From Pseudonocardia nigra (lineage in GTDB: Bacteria > Actinomycetota > Actinomycetes > Mycobacteriales > Pseudonocardiaceae), in contig NZ_JAHKRK010000032.1 in NCBI RefSeq assembly GCF_019396355.1, positions 1-50,886 of the forward strand: DNA of 50,886 bases, given 5' to 3'. Under the pieces are notes generated by a model. The model did no database searches. It worked only from the letters and a program-made list of their open reading frames with translations, and was not told where the DNA came from. Numbering within the stretch: the first letter of the stretch is position 1; every line of letters starts with the position of its first letter. Positions 23,310 to 32,370 of the stretch are shown one piece after another. A program made the position numbers and the translations under genes.

Positions 23310-24760
23310 TTGTCCACAGGCGCCGAAGACGCGCCGCCGGTGTCAGTCGGCGTCGATACGCTCGTACGCGTGTTCGAGCAGCCCGGTGAGATGCGGCGCG
23401 GCGGCATCGACGCTCCGGCGGCGGCGCCGCTGGATGCGCGCGCCATCGCCGGCTGGGTGGCCCGGCTGGCCCGGCTCGACCCGGATGTTCCCGACGCGGA
23501 GCGGATTGCCCGGATCCGGGCGCTGGAGGAACTGAAAGCGGCCGCGGCAGCAGCCCAGGCCCGGATCACCGCCGCCCTCGACACGCACAGCGCGCCGCCC
23601 AGGCCGCGGAGGGAGTCCCATCGGCCTGGCTGGGCCGTGGGGTCGCCGGGCAGATCGGGCTGGCCCGGCGCGAATCGGCGTTCCGCGGCGGGCAGCACCT
23701 CGGGCTGGGCAAGGCACTGGTCACCGAGATGCCGCACACCCTGGCCGCGCTCGAACGCGGCATCATCTCCGAGTGGCGCGCCACCCTGCTCGTGCGCGAG
23801 ACCGCGTGCCTGTCCGCCGAGCACCGCCGGGAGATCGACGCTCAGCTCGCCGGCGACCCCGCGGCCCTGGAAGGGCTCGGCGACCGCAGGCTCGTCGCCG
23901 AGATCCAGAAGCTCGCGTGCCGGCTCGATCCCGCCTCGGTCGCCCGCAGGCGCGCCCACGCCGAGGCCGACCGGCGGGTCACCTGCCGCCCCGCCCCCGA
24001 CACCATGGCCATCCTGTCCGGGGTCGTCCCCGTCGCCCAGGGCGTGGCCATGTACGCCGCCCTGCGCCGGGAGACGGACTCCCGGGTGGCAGCGGGTGAT
24101 CCCCGCACCCGCGGCCAGATCATGGCCGACACCCTCGTCGAGCGCGTCACCGGCCAGGCCTCCGCCGGCGCGGTCCCGGTGGAGATCCAGCTGGTGATGA
24201 GCGACGGCGCCCTGCTCGGTGACGGCACCGGCCCTGGCAGCGACGATCCCGGCGTGGTGCACGGGTTCGGAGCGATCCCCGCCGACCTCGCGCGCCGGCT
24301 CGTCGTGAGCGCCGCCGAGGCGGAGGCCGCCTGGCTGCGCCGGCTCTACGTTGCCCCGGAGAGCGGGAGCCTCGTCGCGATGGAATCCCAGCGCCGGTCG
24401 TTCCCCGCCGGGCTCGCCCGGTTCATCCGGGTCCGCGACCAGTTCTGCCGGACGCCGTGGTGCGAGGCGCCGATCCGGCACAGCGACCACGTGGTCCCCC
24501 ACCACGACCACGGGCCGACCTCCGCCGACAACGGACAAGGGCTGTGCGCGCAGTGCAACCTGGGCCGGCAGGCACCGGGATGGGTCGCCCGCACCCGGAA
24601 AGGCACCCGCCACACCGTCGAGATCACCACACCCACCGGGCACCGGTACATCTCGATCGCACCGCGCCCACCAGGCAGCTCGCCCCGCAGCCGCAAGCCC
24701 GCCGCGTCCCGGCCGCGGCGCGGCAGGCGGTTCGGCCTCAGGCGTCGAAGTCCACCGTGA
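23310..24760 (+). pseudogene. DUF222/HNH endonuclease-type (13E12 repeat) gene with a one-base deletion
   Basis: The first frame gives the start of the DUF222 domain to A-A-L-D-T (about residue 92). The rest continues in the next frame as A-Q-R-A-A-Q-A-A-E-G-V-P, then L-A-R-R-E-S-A-F-R-G-G and E-M-P-H-T-L-A-A-L. It ends in an HNH module: C-R-T-P-W-C, H-S-D-H-V-V-P-H, T-S-A-D-N-G-Q, C-A-Q-C-N. The shift lies at about 23583-23585 (GACACGCACAG), where one base is missing. Restored length would be about 483 residues, typical of the family. TTG 23310 is a poor start; GTG 23340 and ATG 23390 are options. The end overlaps paaE by 23 bp. Such genes occur in many copies in actinobacteria. Confidence 0.78.
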
Positions 24761-25829
24761 CCGCGTCGGAGACGGGCACGGTCTGGCAGGTGAGCACGAA
24801 CCCGGCCTCGACCTCCTCGTCCTCCAGCGCAAAGTTGCGGCGCATCGCCACGTCGCCCTCCAGGACCTTCGCCCGGCAGGTGCCGCACACCCCGCCCTTG
24901 CAGGCGAACGGCAGGTCACCACGCACCTTCTGGGCGGAGTCGAGCACACTCTCGGACCTGGGCAGCGACAGAGTGGTCGAGCGCCCGTTGAGCACGACGG
25001 TGACCTCGCTGGTCTCACCCTCGACGGCGGCGTCCGGGCGGTGCAGCTCGGGCGGCGGCTCGTCGACGTAGAACAGCTCGCGGTGCACCCGCTTGCGATC
25101 CACGCCGAACCCGGTGAGCACTTCCACGGCCGCTTCGGTCATGCCGAGCGGCCCGCACAGCCACCAGTGGTCGACGTCGCCGACGTCGACGAGCGCGCCG
25201 AGCAGGGTGTGGAGCTTGTCGGCGTCGAGACGGCCGGTGAAGATCTCGGCCTCCATCGGCTCCCGGGACAGCACGTGCAGCAGGTGCAGCCGCGGGCCGT
25301 AGGCGTTCTTGAGGTCGGCCAGCTCCTCGGTGAACATGACGGTGTCGGTGCGCCGGTTGCCGTAGAGCAGCGTGACACGGGTGTCGGGGTGCGCGGCCAG
25401 CAGCGACGCCGCGATCGACAGCACCGGTGTGATCCCCGACCCGGCCGCCACCAGCCCGTGGTGGGTGCCCGGCTCCAGGTCGGGGGTGAACGAGCCGGCG
25501 GGCGGGGCCACCTCGACCTCGTCGCCGGACGCCACCCGGTCGACCAGCCACTCGGAGAACAGGCCCGTGTCCACCCGCCGCACGCCGACCTTCGGCAGCG
25601 CGCCCGCCGGGGCGCAGATCGAGTACGAGCGGCGCTCCTCCCCCTCGGCGGTCACCTGGCGCAGGGTCAGGTACTGCCCGGGCCGGAACGCGAAGACGTC
25701 CTGCAGGTCCGCGGGCACGTCGAACGTGACGGCCACGGCGTCGTCGCACAGGCGCTCGACGTCGGCGACCCGCAGTCGGTGGAACCCACCGGTCCGCGGC
25801 ACCGGCACCTCCGTCGTGGGGGCCGCCAT
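24738..25829 (-). CDS. paaE: 1,2-phenylacetyl-CoA epoxidase, reductase subunit E
   Basis: 363 residues. It passes electrons from NADPH to the di-iron epoxidase. The FAD domain is at about 1-110 with F-R-P-G-Q-Y-L-T-L and R-S-Y-S-I-C. The nucleotide domain at 120-240 has A-A-G-S-G-I-T-P and a C-G-P segment. A plant-type 2Fe-2S ferredoxin domain at 275-363 has C-K-G-G-V-C-G-T-C and a fourth Cys in L-T-C-Q-T. ATG 25829 follows AAGGAG. It is the last gene of paaABCDE and overlaps the paaD stop. Confidence 0.94.
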   Translation of the reverse strand: MAAPTTEVPVPRTGGFHRLRVADVERLCDDAVAVTFDVPADLQDVFAFRPGQYLTLRQVTAEGEERRSYSICAPAGALPKVGVRRVDTGLFSEWLVDRVASGDEVEVAPPAGSFTPDLEPGTHHGLVAAGSGITPVLSIAASLLAAHPDTRVTLLYGNRRTDTVMFTEELADLKNAYGPRLHLLHVLSREPMEAEIFTGRLDADKLHTLLGALVDVGDVDHWWLCGPLGMTEAAVEVLTGFGVDRKRVHRELFYVDEPPPELHRPDAAVEGETSEVTVVLNGRSTTLSLPRSESVLDSAQKVRGDLPFACKGGVCGTCRAKVLEGDVAMRRNFALEDEEVEAGFVLTCQTVPVSDAVTVDFDA

Positions 25830-26332
25830 CAGATCTCCTTCACGTGCTCGAACGGCTCCTTGCATGCCGTGCAGCGCCGCAGGGCGGTGCAGGCCGTGGG
25901 GCCGAAACGGGAGAACTCCTCGGTGGCGGGCGAGCCGCAGCGCGGGCAGGCGACCGTGGCCGACGGCGGGGTCAGCGTCAGCGGGATCGGTCCGGTGCTG
26001 CGCGGGCCGACCCGGGCCGGCGGCGCGATGCCGTGCTCGGCGAGCTTGCGCCGCCCGTCCGCGGAGATCCAGTCGGTGCTCCACGCCGGGGAGAGCACCG
26101 TGCGCACGTCCACCCGCGCGTACCCGGCCTCCGTGAGCCGGGCGCGGATGTCGTCGCGCATCGCCTCTATGGCCGGGCAGCCGGAGTAGGTCGGCGTGAT
26201 CGTGACGGAGACGGCGTCGCCGTCCTCCTCGACCGCCCGCACCACGCCCAGGTCGTCGAGGGTGAGCATCGGCATCTCCGGGTCGACGACCTCGGCGACG
26301 ACCGCGCGCGCAGCCGGTCTCGTCGCGGTCAC
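25829..26332 (-). CDS. paaD: 1,2-phenylacetyl-CoA epoxidase maturation subunit D
   Basis: 167 residues. An N-terminal MIP18/DUF59 domain (D-P-E-M-P-M-L-T-L-D-D-L-G-V near residue 18, T-P-T-Y-S-G-C-P near 49) is followed by a C-terminal region with C-P-R-C-G and C-T-A-C-K pairs that may bind metal. PaaD is needed for the epoxidase, probably in iron-sulfur or di-iron assembly. GTG 26332 overlaps the paaC stop in a GTGA; GTG 26335 is an alternative. Confidence 0.92.
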   Translation of the reverse strand: MTATRPAARAVVAEVVDPEMPMLTLDDLGVVRAVEEDGDAVSVTITPTYSGCPAIEAMRDDIRARLTEAGYARVDVRTVLSPAWSTDWISADGRRKLAEHGIAPPARVGPRSTGPIPLTLTPPSATVACPRCGSPATEEFSRFGPTACTALRRCTACKEPFEHVKEI

Positions 26333-27243
26333 CACGTCGCCCCCGGGTGCTGGCGGGCCACGCTCTGCATCTCGGCGAGCACGTGTCCCAGGTACTCGGT
26401 GTGCAGCCCCTGCCGCCCGCCGCGGCCGCCGATCGTGCCGATCGACGGCACCGCCGGCCGGGTGAGGGTGGCGCGGGCGAGCACCTCGTCGAGCACGGCG
26501 TCGACCTCCTCGCGGGTGTCGGCCGGGTCGACCGCCACGCCCGCCGCGGCGAGCCGCCGCTCCACGTCGGAGGTGCGGAACAGCTCCTCGAGGTAGGGCC
26601 ACACCGCGTCGAGGGCCGCCTGCATCCGCCGGTGCGACTCGGGCGTCCCGTCGCCGAGCCGCAGCGTCCAGCGGGCGGCGTGGTCGCGGTGGTAGGTCAG
26701 CTCCTTGACGCCCTTGCCCGCCATCGCCGCGACGACGGGGTCGCGCGAGCCGAGCAGCCGGTGCAGCAGCGCCAGACGCCAGGTCGAGAACAGCAGCAGC
26801 CGGGCGATCGCGCGGCCGAATTCCAGGTTGTCGGGCAGCTCGGCGAGGGCGACGTTGCGGAACTCGCCCTCCGGGCGCAGGTAGGCGAGTGCGTCCTCGT
26901 CACGCTGGCGCCCCTCCACCTCCCCCGCCCGGGCCAGCAGCACCCGGGCCTGCCCGAGCAGGTCGAGCGCGGTGTTGGCCAGCGCGACCTCCTCCTCCAG
27001 CTCCGGCGCGTTCGCCACCCACTCCGACAGCCGGTGCGAGCAGATCAGCGCGTCGTCGCCGAGCATCAGGCAGTACTGCGCGAGGTCGGCCGCGTCGACA
27101 CCGTCGGGCACCGGCGAGGTGATCTCGGCCTGAACGTCCTCGACCCCGGAGCCGAACGCCCATCGCGGGTCGTCGTGCCCGACGGTGTCGGCGAGTGCCT
27201 GGTAGGCGTTGGTGGCGTCGTGGTCGTCCTGGGTCGCGCTCAC
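26329..27243 (-). CDS. paaC: 1,2-phenylacetyl-CoA epoxidase, structural subunit C
   Basis: 304 residues, all-helical ferritin-like. It forms the stable scaffold partner of catalytic PaaA. Typical segments are L-M-L-G-D-D-A-L-I-C-S-H-R-L-S-E-W near residue 50, A-N-T-A-L-D-L-L-G-Q-A-R near 86 and K-E-L-T-Y-H-R-D-H-A-A-R-W near 180. It lacks the full di-iron ligand set, as usual for PaaC. It overlaps paaB and paaD by 4 bp each. Confidence 0.93.
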   Translation of the reverse strand: MSATQDDHDATNAYQALADTVGHDDPRWAFGSGVEDVQAEITSPVPDGVDAADLAQYCLMLGDDALICSHRLSEWVANAPELEEEVALANTALDLLGQARVLLARAGEVEGRQRDEDALAYLRPEGEFRNVALAELPDNLEFGRAIARLLLFSTWRLALLHRLLGSRDPVVAAMAGKGVKELTYHRDHAARWTLRLGDGTPESHRRMQAALDAVWPYLEELFRTSDVERRLAAAGVAVDPADTREEVDAVLDEVLARATLTRPAVPSIGTIGGRGGRQGLHTEYLGHVLAEMQSVARQHPGATW

Positions 27244-27599
27244 AGGTGCGGCACCTCATCGGGGATCGCGTAGAACGTCGGGTGCCGGTAGACCTTGTCG
27301 CCGGACGGCGCGAAGAACGGGTCCTTCTCGCCGGGGCTCGACGCCGTGATGTCCTCGGCCTTGACCACCCAGATCGAGACGCCCTCGTTGCGGCGGGTGT
27401 ACAGGTCGCGGGCGTTGTGCAGCGCCATCTCGGCGTCGGCGGCGTGCAGCGAGCCCACGTGCACGTGGTTGAGCCCGCGCTTGCCGCGCACGAACACCTC
27501 GTAGAGCGGCCAGCTGCCGCGCTTCGTCCCGGATCCGGTGGCGACCCCCTCGGTGGGAACGGCCCCGTGGCCACCTTCGGCGGTGAAGTTCTCGGTCAT
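27240..27599 (-). CDS. paaB: 1,2-phenylacetyl-CoA epoxidase subunit B
   Basis: 119 residues, small as in the family. After a 25-residue flexible head comes [22 protein letters not shown], the conserved PaaB core, then [12 protein letters not shown]. It bridges PaaAC heterodimers. Start 27599 overlaps the paaA stop (ATGA), and the stop overlaps the paaC start. Confidence 0.94.
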   Translation of the reverse strand: MTENFTAEGGHGAVPTEGVATGSGTKRGSWPLYEVFVRGKRGLNHVHVGSLHAADAEMALHNARDLYTRRNEGVSIWVVKAEDITASSPGEKDPFFAPSGDKVYRHPTFYAIPDEVPHL

Positions 27600-28555
27600 G
27601 CCGCCGCCTTCCCGGCCCGCTTCGCGGTCTGCTTCTCCGCGTAGGCCTGGGCCGCCTCGCGCACCCACGCCCCGTCCTCGTGGGCGCGGCGGCGGTGCGC
27701 CAGGCGCTGCGCGTTGCACGGGCCAGAGCCGGTGATCACGGCCTTGAACTCGTCCCAGTCGGGCTCGGAGAAGTCGTAGTGGCCGCGCTCGGCGTTCCAG
27801 GTCAGCCCCGGGTCGGGCAGCGTGACCCCGAGCGCCTCGGCCTGCGGCACCGTCATGTCGACGAAGCGCTGGCGCAGCTCGTCGTTGGTGTGGCGCTTGA
27901 TCCCCCACGCCATCGACTGCTGCGTGTTCGGCGAGTCGGCGTCCGGCGGGCCGAACATCATCAGCGACGGCCACCAGAACCGGTTGGTCGACTCCTGCAC
28001 CATCTCGCGCTGCGCGTCCGTGCCGTTCACCATCGCGAGCAGCAGCTCGTAGCCCTGCCGCTGGTGGAACGACTCCTCCTTGCAGATGCGGATCATGGCC
28101 CGGGCGTACGGCCCGTAGGAGCAGCGGCAGAGCGGGACCTGGTTGCAGATGGCGGCGCCGTCGACGAGCCAGCCGATCACGCCCACGTCGGCGTAGGACA
28201 GTGTGGGGTAGTTGAAGATCGAGGAGTACTTCTGCTTGTTCGCGATGAGCTTCTCGGTGAGCTCCTCGCGGTCGACCCCGAGCGTCTCCGCGGCGGCGTA
28301 GAGGTACATGCCGTGGCCCGCCTCGTCCTGCACCTTGGCCAGCAGGATCGCCTTCCGGCGCAGGCTCGGCGCGCGGAGGATCCAGTTGCCCTCCGGCTGC
28401 ATGCCGATGATCTCCGAGTGCGCGTGCTGGGCGATCTGGCGGACCAGCGTCTTCCGGTAGGCCTCCGGCATCCAGTCCCGCGGCTCGATGCGCTGGTCCC
28501 CGGCAATGGTGGCGTCGAAGTGCGCGGCGAGGTCCTGCTCGGCAGTGATGGTCAC
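27596..28555 (-). CDS. paaA: 1,2-phenylacetyl-CoA epoxidase, catalytic subunit A
   Basis: 319 residues. It is the oxygenase component that epoxidises the ring of phenylacetyl-CoA at a di-iron centre. Ligand motif E-A-G-H lies in Q-D-E-A-G-H-G-M-Y near residue 99, and a second cluster, [11 protein letters not shown] near 160, gives E-x-x-x-H. GTG 28555 is set by AGGAGG six bases upstream; longer in-frame forms would run through the operator. It is the first gene of paaABCDE. Confidence 0.94.
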   Translation of the reverse strand: MTITAEQDLAAHFDATIAGDQRIEPRDWMPEAYRKTLVRQIAQHAHSEIIGMQPEGNWILRAPSLRRKAILLAKVQDEAGHGMYLYAAAETLGVDREELTEKLIANKQKYSSIFNYPTLSYADVGVIGWLVDGAAICNQVPLCRCSYGPYARAMIRICKEESFHQRQGYELLLAMVNGTDAQREMVQESTNRFWWPSLMMFGPPDADSPNTQQSMAWGIKRHTNDELRQRFVDMTVPQAEALGVTLPDPGLTWNAERGHYDFSEPDWDEFKAVITGSGPCNAQRLAHRRRAHEDGAWVREAAQAYAEKQTAKRAGKAAA

Positions 28556-28571
28556 GGCCCGCCTCCTAAAC

Positions 28572-28585
28572 CGAATGTTCGTTCG
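28572..28585. promoter_or_regulatory. Probable PaaR operator before paaA
   Basis: Read on the reverse strand, the site is CGAACGAACATTCG. It differs at three positions from the perfect palindrome at 30123-30136. As I remember, the consensus for PaaR of Thermus is C-N-A-A-C-G-N-N-C-G-T-T-N-G; this site has one mismatch. It lies just upstream of the paaA ribosome site. Confidence 0.6.
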
Positions 28586-28627
28586 TCTGATGATGACGCA
28601 CGACGCCCCGGGGCGCAACCGGTGCGC

Positions 28628-29275
28628 CTACTCCCGCGGCAGCACGCCTTCGAACACCGACCGCACGACGTCCTCGGGCAGCGCCTCGGCACCCGGCCGG
28701 CCCGGCCGGTACCACTCGACGATGGAGTTGACGGTGCCCGACAGCAGCTTCGCCGCCACCGACGGCTCGACGTCGCCGCGCACCTGCCCCGCCGCGGATG
28801 CCTCGCGGACGAGGTCGGCGATCGCCGCGTCGAACGTGCGGCGGCGGTCCAGCGCCCAGCGCTCGGTCTCGGTGTTGCCCCGCACGCGCAGCAGCAGCGT
28901 GACGTAGGGCAGCTCGGCCTGCAGCACCTCGACCTGCCGTCGCACGATGTAGCGCAGCCGGTCCACCGGCCGCCCGGTGCGGGCGTGCCGCTCCTCGAGC
29001 ACGGCGAAGAGCCCGTCGAGCGCCCTCTGCAGGGCGGCCCGCAGCAGGTCCTCCTTGCCGCTGACGTGGTGGTAGAACGACGATTTCGTGATCCCGGCAG
29101 CGCGCGAGAGGTCTTCCATGGAGGTGGCGTCGTATCCGCGGGCGTTGAACTCGGCGACGGCGACCTCGAGCAGCGACGCCGCGTCGTAGACCGGCCGGCG
29201 CGCCCCCGCCTCCCCCCGTGCGCGACGGGTCCGCGGCCGACCGAGGGCGACCGGCGCGTCCTCGGCGGCGGTCAC
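28628..29275 (-). CDS. paaR: TetR-family regulator, probable PaaR
   Basis: 215 residues from GTG 29275, which overlaps the stop of the paaG-like gene in a GTGA. After a basic 30-residue head, the TetR helix-turn-helix lies at about 40-85: A-V-A-E-F-N-A-R-G-Y-D-A-T-S-M-E-D-L and A-G-I-T-K-S-S-F-Y-H-H-V. The ligand domain follows. Its place between paaG and paaA and the two shared operators suggest it represses the paa genes until phenylacetyl-CoA is present, as known for PaaR proteins. Confidence 0.87.
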   Translation of the reverse strand: MTAAEDAPVALGRPRTRRARGEAGARRPVYDAASLLEVAVAEFNARGYDATSMEDLSRAAGITKSSFYHHVSGKEDLLRAALQRALDGLFAVLEERHARTGRPVDRLRYIVRRQVEVLQAELPYVTLLLRVRGNTETERWALDRRRTFDAAIADLVREASAAGQVRGDVEPSVAAKLLSGTVNSIVEWYRPGRPGAEALPEDVVRSVFEGVLPRE

Positions 29276-30096
29276 GATCCCTCGAACGTCGGGCGCTGCT
29301 TGCCGAGAAACGCCTCGACGGCGCCCGCGTGGTCCCGCGTGACCCCGAGCCGTGCCTGCGCCGCACCTTCGGCCGCCAGCGTCTCGTCGAGGGGGGACAC
29401 CGCGCCGACGGCGACCGCGTTCTTGATCTCGGCGTAGGCGGCGGTGGGCCCGGCGGCGAGGGTACGAGCCAGCTCCAGCGCCGTGTCGAGCACCTGGTCG
29501 GCGGGGACGGCGGCGCGCAGCAGCCCCCATTGCGCGGCCCGCTCCGCGGTGAAGGACTCCCCCAGCATGAGCAGTTCGAGAGCACGCGCCGCGCCGAGGG
29601 AGTGGGCGAGGGAGGCCGACAGCCCGGAGTCGGCGGTGAGGCCGATCCCGGCGAACGCGGTGGCGAACACGGCGTTCTCGGCAGCGACGCGGAAGTCGCA
29701 GGCCAGCGCGAAGCCGAGGCCCGCTCCGACGCAGGCGCCGTTGATCGCGGCGACCACCGGCTTGGGCATGGTGGCGAGTCCGCGGACGATCGGGTTGTAG
29801 TGCTGCTCGACGGTGGCGAACGCCGACCCGGCGTCGGCGCGCAGCGCCTCGGCGTGCTCGGCGAGGTCCTGACCGACGCAGAACGCCTTGCCCGAGCCGG
29901 CCAGTACGACCGCGCGCACCGACGGGTCCTCGCCGACCTGCGCGACGGCGGCGACCAGCGCCTCCTTGAGCTCGCGGGTCAGCGCGTTGCGCCGGTCCGG
30001 ACGGTTGAGCGTGAGCACGGCGACGGCCGGCTGCTCGGCGTCCTTCTCCACCCGCACCGCAGGTGTGTGCCCCGCGTCACCCCTGTCGTCAGTCAC
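29272..30096 (-). CDS. paaG: Enoyl-CoA hydratase/isomerase family, probable PaaG
   Basis: 274 residues of crotonase fold. Oxyanion-hole parts are seen in [10 protein letters not shown] near 73 and [10 protein letters not shown] near 120. [15 protein letters not shown] and the C-terminal [10 protein letters not shown] resemble E. coli PaaG, which isomerises ring-1,2-epoxyphenylacetyl-CoA to oxepin-CoA. L-T-A-D-S-G near 146 offers the catalytic Asp. GTG 30096 lies six bases after TAGCAT, so the message may be leaderless. PaaF-type activity cannot be excluded. Confidence 0.8.
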   Translation of the reverse strand: MTDDRGDAGHTPAVRVEKDAEQPAVAVLTLNRPDRRNALTRELKEALVAAVAQVGEDPSVRAVVLAGSGKAFCVGQDLAEHAEALRADAGSAFATVEQHYNPIVRGLATMPKPVVAAINGACVGAGLGFALACDFRVAAENAVFATAFAGIGLTADSGLSASLAHSLGAARALELLMLGESFTAERAAQWGLLRAAVPADQVLDTALELARTLAAGPTAAYAEIKNAVAVGAVSPLDETLAAEGAAQARLGVTRDHAGAVEAFLGKQRPTFEGS

Positions 30097-30102
30097 CGCG
30101 CC

Positions 30103-30108
30103 ATGCTA
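30103..30108 (-). promoter_or_regulatory. -10 element of the paaG-paaR transcript, leaderless arrangement
   Basis: TAGCAT on the reverse strand is followed by six bases and then GTG 30096. The layout equals that of the LysR gene at 4633. The perfect palindrome at 30123-30136 covers the expected -35 zone. Confidence 0.5.
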
Positions 30109-30122
30109 GCGTGCCGGACAAC

Positions 30123-30136
30123 CGAACGATCGTTCG
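30123..30136. promoter_or_regulatory. Perfect 14-bp palindrome, probable PaaR operator
   Basis: CGAACGATCGTTCG reads the same on both strands and fits the recalled PaaR consensus at every fixed position. It sits between the divergent paaG-paaR and paaZ-paaK transcripts, overlapping the -35 zone of the first, and so could repress both. A weaker relative precedes paaA. Confidence 0.7.
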
Positions 30137-30158
30137 CCAACGGAGGTCGAGGGACGGC

Positions 30159-30328
30159 ATGGGCGAGGTCTTCCTGCGGGGCGGGACACGACACCCGCTG
30201 GGCTGTTCCGGCGCGCGGATCACCGTCACACTGCTGAACCGGCTGCGCCGCGAGGACGGCCGCCGGGGCCTCGCCACCCTGTGCGTCGGGGTCGGCCGGG
30301 AGTCGCGATGCTGATGGAGCGCATCTGA
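30159..30328 (+). pseudogene. Remnant of a thiolase gene (paaJ-type) with its middle deleted
   Basis: From ATG 30159, after an ACGGAGG ribosome site, the first eleven codons read [11 protein letters not shown], like a thiolase start. They run directly into [11 protein letters not shown], the catalytic C-terminal motif, and [11 protein letters not shown], the second one. About 330 codons in between are missing. Near 30297 a one-base deletion shifts the frame; the true ending G-V-A-M-L-M-E-R-I and its TGA (30326-30328) follow in the next frame. That stop overlaps the paaZ ATG. In paa clusters this slot often holds paaJ, 3-oxoadipyl-CoA thiolase. Confidence 0.78.
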
Positions 30329-32370
30329 TGGGAGCAAGCATGCTGCGCAGCTACGTGCAGGGCGGCTGGCACACCGCCACCGACGAGGGCAGGCCACTGC
30401 ACGACGCGGTCACCGGCGCGGAGATCGCCCGCGTCTCGTCCACCGGGGTGGACTTCGCGGGTGCGCTGGAGCACGGCCGCGGTGTCGGCGGACCCGCCCT
30501 GCGGGAGCTGACGTTCCACCAGCGGGCCGCTCTGCTCAAGGCGCTCGGGCAACACCTGCGCGAGCACCGCGACGAGCTGTACGCGGTGTCGGCGCAGACC
30601 GGGGCCACGCTGGCCGACGCGAAGTTCGACGTCGACGGCGGGATCGGCGCGCTGCTCGCCTACGCGTCGAAGGGCCGCCGCGAGCTGCCCAACGACACGT
30701 TCTACGTCGAGGGCGCCGTCGAGCCGCTGGGCCGCGGCGGCACGTTTGTCGGCCAGCACCTCTGCACCCCGCTGCGGGGGGTCGCGGCGCAGGTCAACGC
30801 GTTCAACTTTCCCGTGTGGGGACCGCTAGAGAAGCTCGCGCCCGCGTTCCTCGCCGGAGTCCCGAGCCTGATCAAGCCGGCCAGCCCCACCGCGTTCCTC
30901 ACCGCGAAGCTCGTGGAGCTGATCGTCGACTCCGGCCTGCTGCCGGAGGGCTCGCTGCAGTTTGTCGCGGGCGGGATCGGCGACCTGTTCGACCACCTCA
31001 CCGAGCAGGACTCGGTCTCGTTCACCGGGTCGGCGTCCACCGCGGCGAAGCTGCGCACGCACCCGACGATCGTGCAGCGTTCGGTGCGGTTCACCGCCGA
31101 GGCCGACTCGCTCAACCTCTCGATCCTCGGCCCGGACGCGGCGCCCGGCACGGCTGAGTTCGACCTGTTCGTCAAGGGCGTGGTCGCCGAGATGACGGTC
31201 AAGGCGGGCCAGAAGTGCACGGCGATCCGGCGCGCGTTCGTGCCCGAGCAGCACGTGGACGCCGTCGTCGAGGCCGTGTCGGAGCGGCTCGCGCGGACGA
31301 CGATCGGCCACCCGGGCAGCGAGGGCGTCCGGATGGGCGCGCTCGCGAGCCTGGAGCAGCGCGAGGAGGTGCGCCGCAGCGTCAAGGCGCTCGCCGACGC
31401 CGGGCGGATCGTGTTCGGCGATCCCGAGCGCGTCGAGGTGGTGGACGCCGACGCCGAGCGCGGCGCGTTCATCTCCCCGATCCTGCTGGTCGCCGACCCG
31501 GAGCGGGCGGAACCGCACGAGGTGGAGGCGTTCGGCCCGGTCGCCACGGTGATGCCCTACACGAGCACCACGCAGGTGGTCGAGCTCGCCGCGCGCGGGC
31601 AGGGCAGCCTCGCCGGCTCGATCGTCACCGCCGACGCGGCGTTCGCCCGCGAGGTCGTGCTCGGCAGCGCGCCCTGGCACGGCCGGCTGCTGGTGCTCAA
31701 CGCGACCGACGCGAAGGAGTCCACCGGGCACGGCTCGCCGCTCCCGGCGCTGGTGCACGGCGGCCCCGGACGCGCGGGCGGCGGCGAGGAGATGGGCGGC
31801 ATCCGCGGCGTGCTGCACCACATGCAGCGCACCGCGGTACAGGCCGACCCCGACACGCTCACCTCGATCACCGGGCGGTGGGTGCCGGGCTCGCAGCGCA
31901 CACCGACCGACGTGCACCCGTTCCGCAAGCACCTCGAGGAGCTGCGCCCCGGCGACACGATCGTCGCCGGCCCGCGCCGCGTCACCCAGGAGGACGTGGA
32001 GCACTTCGCCGAGTTCACCGGTGACACGTTCTACGCCCACATGGACGCCGAGGCGGCCGCCGCCAACCCGCTGTTCGGGGAGCGCGTCGCCCACGGCTAT
32101 CTGATCGTGTCGCTGGCCGCCGGCCTGTTCGTCGACCCGGACCCGGGCCCGGTGCTCGCCAACTTCGGCGTCGACGACCTGCGGTTCCTCACGCCGGTGA
32201 AGTTCGGCGACGAACTGACCGTCACCCTCACCTGCAAGCAGCTCACCCCACGCGACACCGCGGGCTACGGCGAGGTCCGCTGGGACGCCGACGTGACCCG
32301 CCAGGACGGCGAGTCGGTCGCGCGCTACGACGTGCTGACCCTGGTGGCGAAGAAGGAGGCCGCGAAGTGA
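30328..32370 (+). CDS. paaZ: Bifunctional oxepin-CoA hydrolase / semialdehyde dehydrogenase PaaZ
   Basis: 680 residues, full length. The N-terminal aldehyde dehydrogenase domain (about 1-520) has N-A-F-N-F-P near 155, the Glu in E-A-D-S-L-N near 258 and the nucleophile Cys in G-Q-K-C-T-A near 300. The C-terminal MaoC-type hydratase domain (about 540-675) has F-T-G-D-T-F-Y-A-H-M-D near 567. It opens the oxepin-CoA ring and oxidises the resulting aldehyde. ATG 30328 overlaps the TGA of the thiolase remnant (TGATG); ATG 30340 after GGGAG is an alternative. The GTGA at its end couples it to paaK. Confidence 0.94.
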   Translation: MGASMLRSYVQGGWHTATDEGRPLHDAVTGAEIARVSSTGVDFAGALEHGRGVGGPALRELTFHQRAALLKALGQHLREHRDELYAVSAQTGATLADAKFDVDGGIGALLAYASKGRRELPNDTFYVEGAVEPLGRGGTFVGQHLCTPLRGVAAQVNAFNFPVWGPLEKLAPAFLAGVPSLIKPASPTAFLTAKLVELIVDSGLLPEGSLQFVAGGIGDLFDHLTEQDSVSFTGSASTAAKLRTHPTIVQRSVRFTAEADSLNLSILGPDAAPGTAEFDLFVKGVVAEMTVKAGQKCTAIRRAFVPEQHVDAVVEAVSERLARTTIGHPGSEGVRMGALASLEQREEVRRSVKALADAGRIVFGDPERVEVVDADAERGAFISPILLVADPERAEPHEVEAFGPVATVMPYTSTTQVVELAARGQGSLAGSIVTADAAFAREVVLGSAPWHGRLLVLNATDAKESTGHGSPLPALVHGGPGRAGGGEEMGGIRGVLHHMQRTAVQADPDTLTSITGRWVPGSQRTPTDVHPFRKHLEELRPGDTIVAGPRRVTQEDVEHFAEFTGDTFYAHMDAEAAAANPLFGERVAHGYLIVSLAAGLFVDPDPGPVLANFGVDDLRFLTPVKFGDELTVTLTCKQLTPRDTAGYGEVRWDADVTRQDGESVARYDVLTLVAKKEAAK

